A stretch of 64,000 bases of DNA from positions 62,001-126,000 of the forward strand of contig NZ_PKFN01000013.1 in NCBI RefSeq assembly GCF_002933395.1. Reading direction: 5' to 3'. The notes beneath the pieces were generated by a model, which did not search any database, was not told the origin of the DNA, and was given only the letters and a program-made list of their open reading frames with translations. Positions 1 through 8,458 of the stretch are shown piece by piece. The position numbers and the translations under genes were made by a program. The stretch comes from Yoonia maritima. GTDB lineage: Bacteria > Pseudomonadota > Alphaproteobacteria > Rhodobacterales > Rhodobacteraceae. How positions within the stretch are numbered: the first letter of the stretch is position 1; each line of letters begins with the position of its first letter.

Positions 1-108
1 CACTGAAGCACCAGCATACCCGTTTTGGGCAATTAATTGTGCGCCCGCTTGAAGCAGGGCGTCCCGTGTTTGCTGTTGGGATTTTGCGCGATTGGATTGT
101 TCTGACAT
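1..108 (-). CDS. TetR/AcrR-family repressor, N-terminal fragment
   Basis: The window opens inside a minus-strand gene whose ATG is at 108-106. Only the first 36 codons are visible. They read as the start of a TetR-type DNA-binding domain: a polar N-terminus, then TRDALLQAGAQLIAQNGYAG, the usual first helix (residues about 14-33) before the helix-turn-helix. It is divergent from the RND efflux operon and separated from it by dyad-like repeats, so by analogy with AcrR/TtgR-type systems it probably represses that operon and itself. The ligand-binding part lies outside the window. Confidence 0.8.
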   Translation of the reverse strand, partial: MSEQSNRAKSQQQTRDALLQAGAQLIAQNGYAGASV

Positions 109-116
109 ATGCGACG

Positions 117-182
117 AAATAGCAGTTGTAATCTGAATAGGCCAGTTTTATGTAGCGTCAAATAGCAGTCGCTATCTGAATT
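117..182. promoter_or_regulatory. Probable TetR operators between repressor and efflux operon
   Basis: Two copies of a related 22-24 base element lie here: 117-140 begins aaatagcagttgtaatctga, and 160-182 begins aaatagcagtcgctatctga. The second contains a dyad, TCAAATAGC-AGTC-GCTATCTGA (158-179), with 8 of 9 arm positions matching. The first keeps the left arm but has a degenerate right arm. The position between a TetR gene and its likely target, and the dyad size, suit a TetR operator. Binding is inferred. Confidence 0.6.
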
Positions 183-269
183 ATCTGCATGCGCTTTTTA
201 GATGTGTTGTGGGGCAGTGGCTCTGCGGTAGGCTGTAACTAAACGAGCCAAGAATATAGGGGAAAGCGA

Positions 270-1331
270 ATGTTGCGTCTAAATGTCTTGGTTGCGTCGG
301 CGGCATTGATCATTGGGTCACCTGCCGTTGCGGAAACGCCATTGACCGTGGTGATTGTCACCGCACAGTCAACTGAACTGGAACGCGGAATTTCGCTAAC
401 AGGTGAAATCGTTGCACGAAATTCCCTGAGCGTATCATTTCCAAGCGGCGGCCGCATTGAAAGTGTTGAGGTCCGTGAGGGTGATGTCGTCGAGGCCGGT
501 GCCGTATTAGCGCGTATCACAGCCATTCAGCAAGAGCAGGCGCTTCGTGCCGCGCGCGCCGGTGTTTCGACGGCTACCGCTGATAGGGATCAAGCGCTCG
601 AAGATCTTCGTCGCCAAGATGCACTGCTCGAGCGGGGGGCAACAACACGCGTTTCTCGCGACAATGCTGCTGACCAGACGCGCGTTAAGGAAGGCGTTCT
701 TGCGCAAGCGCGGGCGGATTTAGACCTTGCCGAAAAGGCGCTGGAAGACACTGTTGTAACTGCGCCAGGGGCCGCAACCGTCACCGCACGCTATGCGGAG
801 CCGGGGCAGGTTGTCGGCGCGGTTGAACCCGTTGTTGAACTTGCGTTAGGTGGCGCGGTCGATGCGGTGTTTGATGTCCCTGAAAACCTTATGACCAGTA
901 CAAATCAAATCGAACACGTGCGTATGTTCCCGTTGGAACGCCCCAGCCAACTGTTTGAGGGCATCGTGAGAGAGGTGTCGCCTCTTGTTGACCCAACGAC
1001 AGGTACTGTCGCTGTTAAGGTGAGCGTCGACGACAAACCAAACGGTATCGAATATGGCGATGCCGTCCGCGGTTCTACAACTGAATCAGTCGGTGAGGCT
1101 GTCGTCCTTCCTTATAGTGCGATGAGCGCGTCCGCGCAGGGCCCCGCAGTGTGGGTGGTGGACCCAGAAACGATGCGGGTATCGCTTGCGCAGATTACAG
1201 TGGACCGGTTTGAAACTGGAAACATCTTAGTCGCGGACGGTATTGAGGAAGGCGCGCAGGTTGTTTCAGCGGGTGCGCAGTTGCTTTACCCCGGCCGCCT
1301 TGTTCGCACCGAAGCGGAGACAAACGAATGA
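270..1331 (+). CDS. RND efflux periplasmic adaptor subunit (first of two)
   Basis: A 353-residue membrane-fusion (HlyD/AcrA-type) protein. It would bridge an inner-membrane RND pump to an outer-membrane channel in the periplasm. Residues 1-21 form a signal peptide ending in AVA. A lipoyl-like half-motif follows (VRE-GDVVEAGAVLARI, about 70-85), then a coiled-coil hairpin of Ala/Gln/Arg-rich heptads (about 90-150), a second lipoyl half (VVTAPGAATVTAR) and beta-barrel domains. The start has an aggggaaag ribosome site about 6 bases upstream. The stop overlaps the next start by 4 bases (ATGA), so translation is probably coupled. The length is typical of the family. The substrate cannot be told. 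Confidence 0.88.
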   Translation: MLRLNVLVASAALIIGSPAVAETPLTVVIVTAQSTELERGISLTGEIVARNSLSVSFPSGGRIESVEVREGDVVEAGAVLARITAIQQEQALRAARAGVSTATADRDQALEDLRRQDALLERGATTRVSRDNAADQTRVKEGVLAQARADLDLAEKALEDTVVTAPGAATVTARYAEPGQVVGAVEPVVELALGGAVDAVFDVPENLMTSTNQIEHVRMFPLERPSQLFEGIVREVSPLVDPTTGTVAVKVSVDDKPNGIEYGDAVRGSTTESVGEAVVLPYSAMSASAQGPAVWVVDPETMRVSLAQITVDRFETGNILVADGIEEGAQVVSAGAQLLYPGRLVRTEAETNE

Positions 1332-2404
1332 ACCGTCTATTTCTATTACTCGCCTTGATGAGCGGCCAATCCGCTTTCGCGGAATCCGCGCCAGTATCGG
1401 CCGAAATCGTGTCGGATGTTCCTCGGCCAGTTATATCACGCCGTGTTGGCGCAGATGCTGTGCAGCAGGCGACATATATCGGGACGGTTGCTGCCGGTAA
1501 CGAAGTGTCTCTTGGCTTTCCGATCAGCGGCACAATGGTAGAACGCCGGGTTGATTTGGGTGCCTTGGTTGCCAAGGGCGATGTTTTAGCGCTGCTAGAC
1601 CCAAAAGATTTGCAGGCCGAAGAGCGTAGCTCTCAGGCAGGTGTTCTTGTTGCTGAAACGAATTTAGGAGCAGCCCAAGAAGCATGGAACCGTGCTGTTG
1701 AACTGGCAGAACGTGGCGTTGATTCCGCCACGCGTCAGGAAGATGCACAGCGGGCTTTGGTCGCAGCGCAAGCTGGTGTCGAACAAGCCCAAGCAAACCT
1801 CGCAAGCGCCCAAGACAAACTTGACCTTGCTGAGTTACGCGCACCACAAGACGGTGTGATCACCGGAGCTTATGAAGATGCAGGCGCACTGGTTTCGCCG
1901 GGTCTAGAGGTGTTGCGCCTTGCGAACACTGATCGCCGAGAAATCGTCGTGGATATCAGCGAACAGGGTCTTGCTGAACTAGAAATCGGAACGGTGTTTG
2001 AGGTGGCGTTGGTATCAAATCCACGTTTGACAACCAGCGCGCGTCTGGCACGGATTGATCCCGTTGCCGAAAGCCTGACACGGAACCGTCGTGCGCATTT
2101 GTTGCTATCCGACCCGCCTCCGGGGTTCCGCTTTGGCGCGTTGGTCCAAGTTCGCGCGGTTAGCGATGGTGCGGTAGTTGTCAGTTTACCGATAAGCGCA
2201 GTGTTGGACCCTGATGGTGACCCGGCAGTTTGGCTAGTTGATCGGGACCACAACGTGGTGAACCTACGCCACATAACGCTTGGGTTGAACTTTGGTGATC
2301 ATGTCCGCGTGACCACAGGAATTGAATTGGGCGACGAAGTCGTCCTGCGGGGTATCCATTCCCTGCATGAAGGCCAAACCATCGGGCGGAGTGTATCGCA
2401 ATGA
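1328..2404 (+). CDS. RND efflux periplasmic adaptor subunit (second of two)
   Basis: A 358-residue membrane-fusion protein paired with the preceding one. It has a signal peptide (MNRLFLLLALMSGQSAFA), a lipoyl half-motif around VDLGALVAKGDVLALLD (about residues 75-91), an alpha-helical hairpin rich in Ala, Gln and Glu (about 95-165), the second lipoyl half (LRAPQDGVITGAYEDAG) and a C-terminal barrel. It overlaps both neighbours by 4 bases. The two adaptors differ in sequence and are not a recent duplication. Pumps such as Pseudomonas TriABC need two different adaptors and likewise have no channel gene in the operon, so this may be a functional pair rather than a redundancy. Confidence 0.88.
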   Translation: MNRLFLLLALMSGQSAFAESAPVSAEIVSDVPRPVISRRVGADAVQQATYIGTVAAGNEVSLGFPISGTMVERRVDLGALVAKGDVLALLDPKDLQAEERSSQAGVLVAETNLGAAQEAWNRAVELAERGVDSATRQEDAQRALVAAQAGVEQAQANLASAQDKLDLAELRAPQDGVITGAYEDAGALVSPGLEVLRLANTDRREIVVDISEQGLAELEIGTVFEVALVSNPRLTTSARLARIDPVAESLTRNRRAHLLLSDPPPGFRFGALVQVRAVSDGAVVVSLPISAVLDPDGDPAVWLVDRDHNVVNLRHITLGLNFGDHVRVTTGIELGDEVVLRGIHSLHEGQTIGRSVSQ

Positions 2405-5400
2405 ACCGTTTTAACCTGTCCGATTGGGCGCTGTCGCATCGATCTTTTGTCTGGTTTTTAATGATCGTCTCGGTCGTTGCAGGGATGATGTCATATATTA
2501 ACATCGGCCGCGAAGAAGACCCTAACTTTGCGATTAAGACCATGATCGTATCGGCCGCCTTACCGGGTGCAGATGTTGAACAGACGCTGTCGCAGGTCAC
2601 TGACCGCATTGAGAAGAAGCTAGAGGAACTACCAGAGCTGGACTTTACCCGTTCGGTCACTGCTGCGGGTACTTCGATTGTTTACATTGAATTGCTGGCT
2701 TCGACTGATGCCGACGAGTTGCCACGGATATGGCAGCGCGTCCGCAGCATGATGAGCGACATCCGGGGCGATTTCCCACAGGAGTTTTCGGGGTTCCAGT
2801 TCAACGACAGCTTTGGTGATGTGTTCGGCAATCTATATGCCTTTACCTATGACGGGTTCACCCCGCGCGAGGTCCGCGACTACGTCGAACGTGTCCGTCG
2901 TGAAATCCAAGCGTTGGATGATGCTGGCAAGGTCGAGATTTACGGCGTGCGCGACGAAGTTATCTATCTTGAATTCTCGACTGAACGGATGGCCGCACTT
3001 GGCCTGAACCAAGAGACGGTGCAAGCAACGCTTGCCGCCCAGAACGCCATTCTGCCGTCGGGTGTGATTAAGGCGGGCCCTGAACAGGTGCTGGTTCGTA
3101 TCGGCGGTCAATTCGCAGATGCAGAGAGCCTTGCCGATATTAACTTGCGTGTTGGTGATCAGTTTTTCCCGCTGACCGATATCGCCGACATTCAGCGTGC
3201 CTACGAAGACCCACCGTCTGAAATGTTCCGCTACAACGGCCAAGAAGCAATCGGTCTTGCGGTTGGTATGCGCCAAGGCGCGAACATCGTTGATTTCGGT
3301 GTGGAACTAGACGCAGTGATGGCGCAGGCGATCACAGAATTACCCATTGGGATTGATATTCAACAGGTTGCCAACCAACCGCACGTCGTTGACGAAGCCG
3401 TCGGCCACTTTCTACAGGCATTGCTAGAAGCCGTGTTGATCGTGTTGGCGGTTAGCTTTGTCAGTTTGGGTATGCGGGCCGGTTTGGTTGTTGCTCTGAC
3501 GATTCCGTTGGTACTGGCGATTACGTTTGTGATCATGGAATACACCGGGTTCACGCTGCAGCGGATTTCATTGGGTGCATTGATTATCGCGCTTGGCCTT
3601 TTGGTGGACGATGCGATGATCGCGATTGAGACGATGATCTCGCGTCTTGAAAAGGGCGAAAGCCTGACGGCATCTGCATCTTATGCGTGGACTTCGATCG
3701 CGTTCCCAATGTTAACGGGGACATTGATCACGGTGGCGGGGTTTATTCCGATTGGTTTGAACTCCTCCGCTGCTGGTGAATTCACCTTCTCACTGTTTGT
3801 CGTTATCGCTGTAGCTTTGTTGATCTCTTGGGTTGTTGCGGTGTTGTTTGCCCCATTGATTGGGGTGACCTTATTAAAGGAAAACGTTGGACATCATCAC
3901 GCAGAGCCCGGACGTTTCCGCCGGATGTTTCATGTTGTGTTACGTGGGGCGATGCGGTTTCGTTGGCTGACGATTGCCTTGACAATTGGGGTCTTTGGGT
4001 TTTCGATTTATGGAATGCGTTTCGTCGAACAGCAGTTCTTTCCAAGTTCGGACCGGCCCGAGCTTATCGTTGATTTGGCTATGCCGCAGAACACTGCGAT
4101 CACTGAAACCCAAGCCCAGCTAGATCGGTTCGAAACCTACCTTGAAGATGACGAAAACGTACTGTTCTGGACGTCTTATGTTGGCCGTGGTGCGCCACGT
4201 TTCTTGCTTGCGTTTGATGTGCCGACACCCGGCCCGAATACCGGACAAATTGTCATTCAAACACCGTCGGTCGAGGCGCGCGATGCCTTGCGTGCGAAGC
4301 TGACAGATGTTGCCGAAACGCGGTTCCCGGGTGCTGATATCTTTGTCAAATTGCTGGAAATCGGCCCGCCTGTTGGTCGCCCAGTGCAGTATCGCCTAAG
4401 CGGGACGGATCCCGACACATTGCGCGACCACGCTCGCGACCTCGCGGCGCTTATGGCGACAGATGACCGTCTGACGGGGATCATCCTTGACTGGAATGAA
4501 CCAGCACGCGTGGTGCGCATCAATATCTTGCAGGACAAAGCGCGCCAGCTTGGACTTTCGTCCAGCGACATCGCGACATCACTGAATACCATTTACGATG
4601 GTAAGACCGTGACGGCGCTGCGCGATGATGATTATCTGGTTGATATCCGTGTGCGCGGAAACGAAGCGGATCGTCAGTCGGTTGAGGCATTGTCAAACCT
4701 GCAACTGTCCACACCTAGCGGTTCTGCGATCCCGCTTCGGTCAATTGCGACGTTTAGTTATGACACTGAACAGCCGGTGATCCACCAACGCGACCGCACG
4801 CCGACGATTACCGTTAAGGCTGCAATTGTTACAGATGACCAACCTGCCACGATTGTAACCCAACTGACAGATAAGATTGCTGCGTTTAACGCGGACCTAC
4901 CGCTTGGCTATCAGGCGGTAATCGGCGGCGCCGTTGAATCTAGCGTCGATAGCCAAGCACCTATTGCTGCGGTTGTGCCTGTGATGCTGTTGATCATGCT
5001 TACACTGATCATGGTCCAGATGCAGGGGTTTAGGCTCGCGTTTATCGTGTTCTGCGTCGCGCCATTGGGGCTGATTGGTGTGGTTGCTGCGCTGGTACCA
5101 TCGGGCGCGCCGCTAGGCTTTGTTGCGATCTTGGGTGTTCTTGCTTTGATGGGGATTTTGATCCGGAACTCGATCATTTTGGTGTCCGAAATCGAAGTGC
5201 TGCGCGACAAAGGCCGCAGTGCTTGGGATGCGGTTTTTGAGGCCAGCGATGCGCGTGCGCGTCCGATCCTGCTGACCGCTGCCGCAGCGAGCCTCGCGCT
5301 TATCCCAATCTCGCGTCAGATTTTCTGGGGTCCGATGGCCTATGCAATGATGGGCGGGATCATCGCTGGTACGGTGATCACGCTGGTTTTTGTACCCGCG

Positions 5401-5439
5401 CTTTATCTGGCGGTCTTTCGGGTTAAACGAGACGCCTAA
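2401..5439 (+). CDS. RND-family efflux pump, inner-membrane permease
   Basis: A 1012-residue proton-driven drug/solute exporter of the hydrophobe-amphiphile RND type. The family is usually about 1020-1050 residues, so it is full length. The first membrane helix (about residues 14-32) is followed by a large periplasmic domain beginning NIGREEDPNFAIKTM. Membrane helices cluster at about 335-480, and TM4 carries the family's paired proton-relay aspartates in LGLLVDDAMIAIE. A second periplasmic domain and a second helix cluster (about 855-1005) complete the two-fold layout. It is the last gene of the operon, and a hairpin follows at 5450. No outer-membrane factor gene is present, so the complex would borrow a TolC-like channel encoded elsewhere. 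Confidence 0.92.
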   Translation: MNRFNLSDWALSHRSFVWFLMIVSVVAGMMSYINIGREEDPNFAIKTMIVSAALPGADVEQTLSQVTDRIEKKLEELPELDFTRSVTAAGTSIVYIELLASTDADELPRIWQRVRSMMSDIRGDFPQEFSGFQFNDSFGDVFGNLYAFTYDGFTPREVRDYVERVRREIQALDDAGKVEIYGVRDEVIYLEFSTERMAALGLNQETVQATLAAQNAILPSGVIKAGPEQVLVRIGGQFADAESLADINLRVGDQFFPLTDIADIQRAYEDPPSEMFRYNGQEAIGLAVGMRQGANIVDFGVELDAVMAQAITELPIGIDIQQVANQPHVVDEAVGHFLQALLEAVLIVLAVSFVSLGMRAGLVVALTIPLVLAITFVIMEYTGFTLQRISLGALIIALGLLVDDAMIAIETMISRLEKGESLTASASYAWTSIAFPMLTGTLITVAGFIPIGLNSSAAGEFTFSLFVVIAVALLISWVVAVLFAPLIGVTLLKENVGHHHAEPGRFRRMFHVVLRGAMRFRWLTIALTIGVFGFSIYGMRFVEQQFFPSSDRPELIVDLAMPQNTAITETQAQLDRFETYLEDDENVLFWTSYVGRGAPRFLLAFDVPTPGPNTGQIVIQTPSVEARDALRAKLTDVAETRFPGADIFVKLLEIGPPVGRPVQYRLSGTDPDTLRDHARDLAALMATDDRLTGIILDWNEPARVVRINILQDKARQLGLSSSDIATSLNTIYDGKTVTALRDDDYLVDIRVRGNEADRQSVEALSNLQLSTPSGSAIPLRSIATFSYDTEQPVIHQRDRTPTITVKAAIVTDDQPATIVTQLTDKIAAFNADLPLGYQAVIGGAVESSVDSQAPIAAVVPVMLLIMLTLIMVQMQGFRLAFIVFCVAPLGLIGVVAALVPSGAPLGFVAILGVLALMGILIRNSIILVSEIEVLRDKGRSAWDAVFEASDARARPILLTAAAASLALIPISRQIFWGPMAYAMMGGIIAGTVITLVFVPALYLAVFRVKRDA

Positions 5440-5449
5440 CTGTAATAGC

Positions 5450-5482
5450 AAACCGACCCGCCTGTCTTGGTTGGGTCGGTTT
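5450..5482 (+). terminator. Hairpin terminator after the efflux operon
   Basis: A perfect 10-bp stem, aaaccgaccc (5450-5459) with gggtcggttt (5473-5482), has a 13-base loop and ends in TTT. It starts 10 bases after the pump stop codon. The T-tract is short, so termination may be partial. The next promoter lies in the AT-rich stretch that follows. Confidence 0.75.
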
Positions 5483-5534
5483 ATCCGTTAGATCACGTTT
5501 TAAAGTTTACTCTTTTTATCGATTATTATTTCGA

Positions 5535-5550
5535 ATACATCGCATTGTAT
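5535..5550. promoter_or_regulatory. Possible operator/promoter region of the siderophore uptake operon
   Basis: The 130 bases before the siderophore binding-protein gene are clearly richer in A and T than their surroundings and hold a short dyad, ATACA (5535-5539) / TGTAT (5546-5550). This is where iron-dependent control (Fur/Mur, RirA or Irr in alphaproteobacteria) or AraC activation would act, but no clear match to a known iron box was found. Confidence 0.25.
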
Positions 5551-5613
5551 ATTGAAAACACTGTGCTGTTAGCTGCCGCCAGAGCCTGTGACCGTCAAAC
5601 AGAAAGGATTACT

Positions 5614-6519
5614 ATGTTTGAACGATCTATTTTTGGTGCGGCTTTTGCGGCATTGGTTGCGACCTCTGGTTTTGCTGACACGTCATTAACAACGCCGGAC
5701 GGCGTGGTGTCTCTTGCTGAAACACCCGAAACTGTTATTACTTTTGATGTTGGTGCACTGGATACGCTCACGGCGTTAGGTGTCGATGTTGCTGGCCTGA
5801 CAGAGCCGCTGTATGTTCCAGCGCTTGCTGCCTTGGATGACGGAACTAAGCCCAAAATTGGATCGCTGTTCGAACCCGACTTTGAACAAGTTTTTGCAAT
5901 TCAGCCTGATCTGATCATCGTTGGACCGCGCAGCGCGAGCCAGATGGAAGCGCTGTCTGACATTGCGCAAACAGTCAATCTAAGTCCCTTTTCAGACGAT
6001 CTAGAACAGGTTGTCGTTACGCAAACGACAGAGCTTGGCGCGTTATTTGGCAAAGAAGCCGAAGCCGAAGCGCTTGTTGGGGAACTACACAGCTCACTGG
6101 TCGAACTGCGCGGCCTGACCGAAAACGCGGGTAAAGGTCTGATTGTGATGACCAACGGGCCAAAGATTTCTGTCTTTGGACCAGAGTCCCGTTTCGGTTG
6201 GGTGCATGCCACGCTTGGCGTTGCGCCCGTGCTTGAAAACGTTGAGGCCGAAACACATGGCGAGGCAATTAGTTTTGAATTCTTGCACGATGCAAATCCA
6301 GATTGGATGATCGTCTTTGATCGAACATCTGCCACTGGCGGCGACGGGCCAAGCGCGAACGAAACACTGGACAACGAACTAGTTGCGCAAACGACTGCGA
6401 TGCAAACAGGTCAGGTCATCTATGTGAACCCCGCTGACTTCTATATCGCGACATCTGGCGTGCGGTCGTTGCAAGATACAGTCAACCAATTCATCGAAGC
6501 TTATAGCGCCAATCAATAA
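5614..6519 (+). CDS. Siderophore ABC transporter, periplasmic binding protein (FatB/CeuE/VctP-like)
   Basis: A 301-residue cluster-A-3 binding protein for ferric siderophores. The ATG at 5614 follows an agaaagga site at 5601-5608, and the protein starts with a signal peptide (MFERSIFGAAFAALVATSGFA). Upstream in-frame codons would add non-signal sequence and were not used. Family hallmarks are LGVDVAGLTEPLYVP, IGSLFEPDFEQVFAIQPDLI and the VGPRSASQM turn, as in the FatB/YclQ/CeuE group that binds catecholate-type ligands. It heads the operon binding protein - permease - permease - ATPase - reductase. The exact siderophore is not deducible from sequence. Confidence 0.88.
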   Translation: MFERSIFGAAFAALVATSGFADTSLTTPDGVVSLAETPETVITFDVGALDTLTALGVDVAGLTEPLYVPALAALDDGTKPKIGSLFEPDFEQVFAIQPDLIIVGPRSASQMEALSDIAQTVNLSPFSDDLEQVVVTQTTELGALFGKEAEAEALVGELHSSLVELRGLTENAGKGLIVMTNGPKISVFGPESRFGWVHATLGVAPVLENVEAETHGEAISFEFLHDANPDWMIVFDRTSATGGDGPSANETLDNELVAQTTAMQTGQVIYVNPADFYIATSGVRSLQDTVNQFIEAYSANQ

Positions 6520-6528
6520 GCGTAATCG

Positions 6529-7500
6529 ATGAAATCGCTTTCTTTGCACATGCTGTTGGCCTTGGCTGCGATCGTAGCCATGGCGATGCTTAGTTTGACA
6601 ATCGGCGCCGCTGATATGTCGATCAGCGCGGTGTGGCGTGGGCAAGGGGACGATACACTTATCCTGATGGCCAGCCGTGTTCCTCGGACGTTGGCCATCA
6701 TTCTCACAGGGATATCGATGGCGATATCCGGTCTTATTTTTCAAATGCTGACCCGCAATAAATTCGTAGAACCAGCAACCGCTGGCACGACAGAAAGCGC
6801 TGGGTTGGGTTTGCTGGTTGCCGTGTTTTTCCTGCCAAGCGCGCCTTTGATCGTTAAAATGACAGTCGCCGCGGTTTTCGCCATCGCAGGCACAGTGCTG
6901 TTCTTGCGCATCCTTGATCGGCTGCCTGTACACGAACCATTGCTTGTGCCGCTTGTCGGCCTGATGCTTGGCGGGGTCATTGGGGCCGTTGGCACGTTCT
7001 TTGCTTACCAAGCAGATCTTTTGCAGTACCTTGGCATATGGACAACAGGTGAGTTTTCCGGCGTCCTGCGTGGCCGGTACGAGATTTTATGGATCACAGG
7101 TATCTTGGCTGCTTTGGGCTACGTTTTTGCAGACCGGTTTTCGATCATGGGTATGGGCAAAGACGTTTCTGTCACGCTTGGGCTAAACTATCGCGGTGTG
7201 ATGTGGGTCGGATTGCTGATTGTATCGATTATCAGCGCGGTTGTTGTGGTGACGGTGGGAACCATCCCATTTTTAGGACTGATCGTCCCGAATATTGTGA
7301 GCCGAATGATGGGGGATAATCTGCGTGCAGCTGTTCCGTGGGCTGCCAGTCTTGGTGCGGGGCTGCTTTTGTTATGCGATATTTTGGGCCGCGTTGTCCG
7401 CGCGCCTTATGAAATTCCCATTGGCACAATTTTTGGCGTTATTGGATCGGCCGTGTTCTTATACTTACTTTTGGGGCGCCAAAGCCATGCGATCCGATAG
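6529..7500 (+). CDS. FecCD-type siderophore ABC permease
   Basis: A 323-residue polytopic inner-membrane permease of the BtuC/FecCD family, with about nine to ten hydrophobic helices. Family signatures are visible: SRVPRTLAIILTGISMAISG near residues 48-67 and the cytoplasmic coupling region around GTIPFLGLIVPNIVSRMMG (about 243-261). It lies 9 bases after the binding-protein gene, and its 3' end overlaps the second permease by 14 bases. The two together would form a heterodimeric channel (compare FatD/FatC or VctD/VctG). Helix count and partner order support this strongly; ligand identity does not follow. Confidence 0.9.
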   Translation: MKSLSLHMLLALAAIVAMAMLSLTIGAADMSISAVWRGQGDDTLILMASRVPRTLAIILTGISMAISGLIFQMLTRNKFVEPATAGTTESAGLGLLVAVFFLPSAPLIVKMTVAAVFAIAGTVLFLRILDRLPVHEPLLVPLVGLMLGGVIGAVGTFFAYQADLLQYLGIWTTGEFSGVLRGRYEILWITGILAALGYVFADRFSIMGMGKDVSVTLGLNYRGVMWVGLLIVSIISAVVVVTVGTIPFLGLIVPNIVSRMMGDNLRAAVPWAASLGAGLLLLCDILGRVVRAPYEIPIGTIFGVIGSAVFLYLLLGRQSHAIR

Positions 7501-8458
7501 CATTGCTCCTCGCTTTGGCTTGCGGCTTGGGTTGCTTGGCGGGGCGGCCCTGATTGCGGTCGCGTTGTTTTTTGTGCTGGGTGTACCGGCAGGGGCGTGG
7601 GCGTTTGCGCTCAAGTTTCGAGTGGGCAAGGTTGTTGCATTGATCCTTGTGGCGTTTGCAATTTCGGCGTCGACGCAACTGTTTCATGTCACGACCCGCA
7701 ACCAGATTTTGACGCCTGCAATCATGGGCTTTGATGCGCTATACCTGATGATACAAACTGGATTGGTTTACAGCATCGGCGGTATGGCAACGCTTTCGAT
7801 CGACCCAGTTGCTAAATTCTCGGCGGAAGTTGTCGCGATGATGGTGTTTTCTACCGGATTGTTCTTGTGGTTGTTCACCGCGAAATCACGGGACCTGCAT
7901 CTATTGGTGCTGGTTGGGATCATCTTTGGCGCGCTGTTCCGCAGCCTGTCCAACTTTGCCGCACGGATGATTGACCCCAATGATTTTGTGGTTGTCCAAG
8001 GCGAGATGTTCGCCCGTTTCAACGCAGTGAACCTTGATCTACTTTGGATTTCTATCCTGCTTTGTGCTGGAACAGTGCCGATTTTGTGGGGCATGCGTCA
8101 CCAATTTGACGTGCTGTCGTTAGGACGCGAAACCGCGATTAATCTAGGCCTACGGTACAAACGTGTGATGCTTATTTCATTTGCGACGATTGGCTTGCTA
8201 GTGTCGGTTTCTACAGCGCTTGTTGGCCCGATCACATTCTTTGGGCTGCTAGTAACGCATTTAGCCTATCGGTTCTTACCCGGAGCACGCTTTGGCGTAA
8301 CGCTGATCGCAACCACGCTGGTTGCGATTGTCACGCTCGTTGGCGGGCAGGCGATTTTCGAACATGTGTTAGGTTTCAAAGGCACGCTGTCGGTTGTCAT
8401 CGATATGCTTGGCGGACTGGTTTTTCTTACTCTGCTGCTTAAGGGGGCTGCAAAATGA
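7487..8458 (+). CDS. FecCD-type siderophore ABC permease, second subunit
   Basis: A 323-residue polytopic permease. The ATG at 7487 (MRSDSIAPRFG) was chosen because it places a single helix start after a short polar N-terminus. Upstream in-frame codons would run through the preceding permease gene. Family features are the STQLFHVTTRNQILTPAIMG segment near residues 64-83 and the LVGPITFFGLLVTHLAYRF coupling loop (about 244-262). It overlaps the preceding gene by 14 bases and the ATPase gene by 4 (ATGA), the usual sign of one polycistronic message. Confidence 0.9.
   Translation: MRSDSIAPRFGLRLGLLGGAALIAVALFFVLGVPAGAWAFALKFRVGKVVALILVAFAISASTQLFHVTTRNQILTPAIMGFDALYLMIQTGLVYSIGGMATLSIDPVAKFSAEVVAMMVFSTGLFLWLFTAKSRDLHLLVLVGIIFGALFRSLSNFAARMIDPNDFVVVQGEMFARFNAVNLDLLWISILLCAGTVPILWGMRHQFDVLSLGRETAINLGLRYKRVMLISFATIGLLVSVSTALVGPITFFGLLVTHLAYRFLPGARFGVTLIATTLVAIVTLVGGQAIFEHVLGFKGTLSVVIDMLGGLVFLTLLLKGAAK

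Noticed and set aside
270-2404. Recent tandem duplication producing the two adaptor genes
   Set aside because: The two proteins share only the general fold pattern; their signal peptides, hairpins and barrel segments differ throughout, so divergence is old.
5450-5613. Known iron-responsive box (Fur, RirA or Irr type) upstream of the siderophore operon
   Set aside because: The region is AT-rich, but no stretch matched the consensus dyads well enough; only a weak 5-base dyad was found.
6379-7011. 210-codon open frame on the minus strand inside the siderophore genes
   Set aside because: It is antisense to the end of the binding-protein gene and the start of the first permease gene. Its translation is rich in His, Gln and Arg with no domain, the typical look of a shadow frame.
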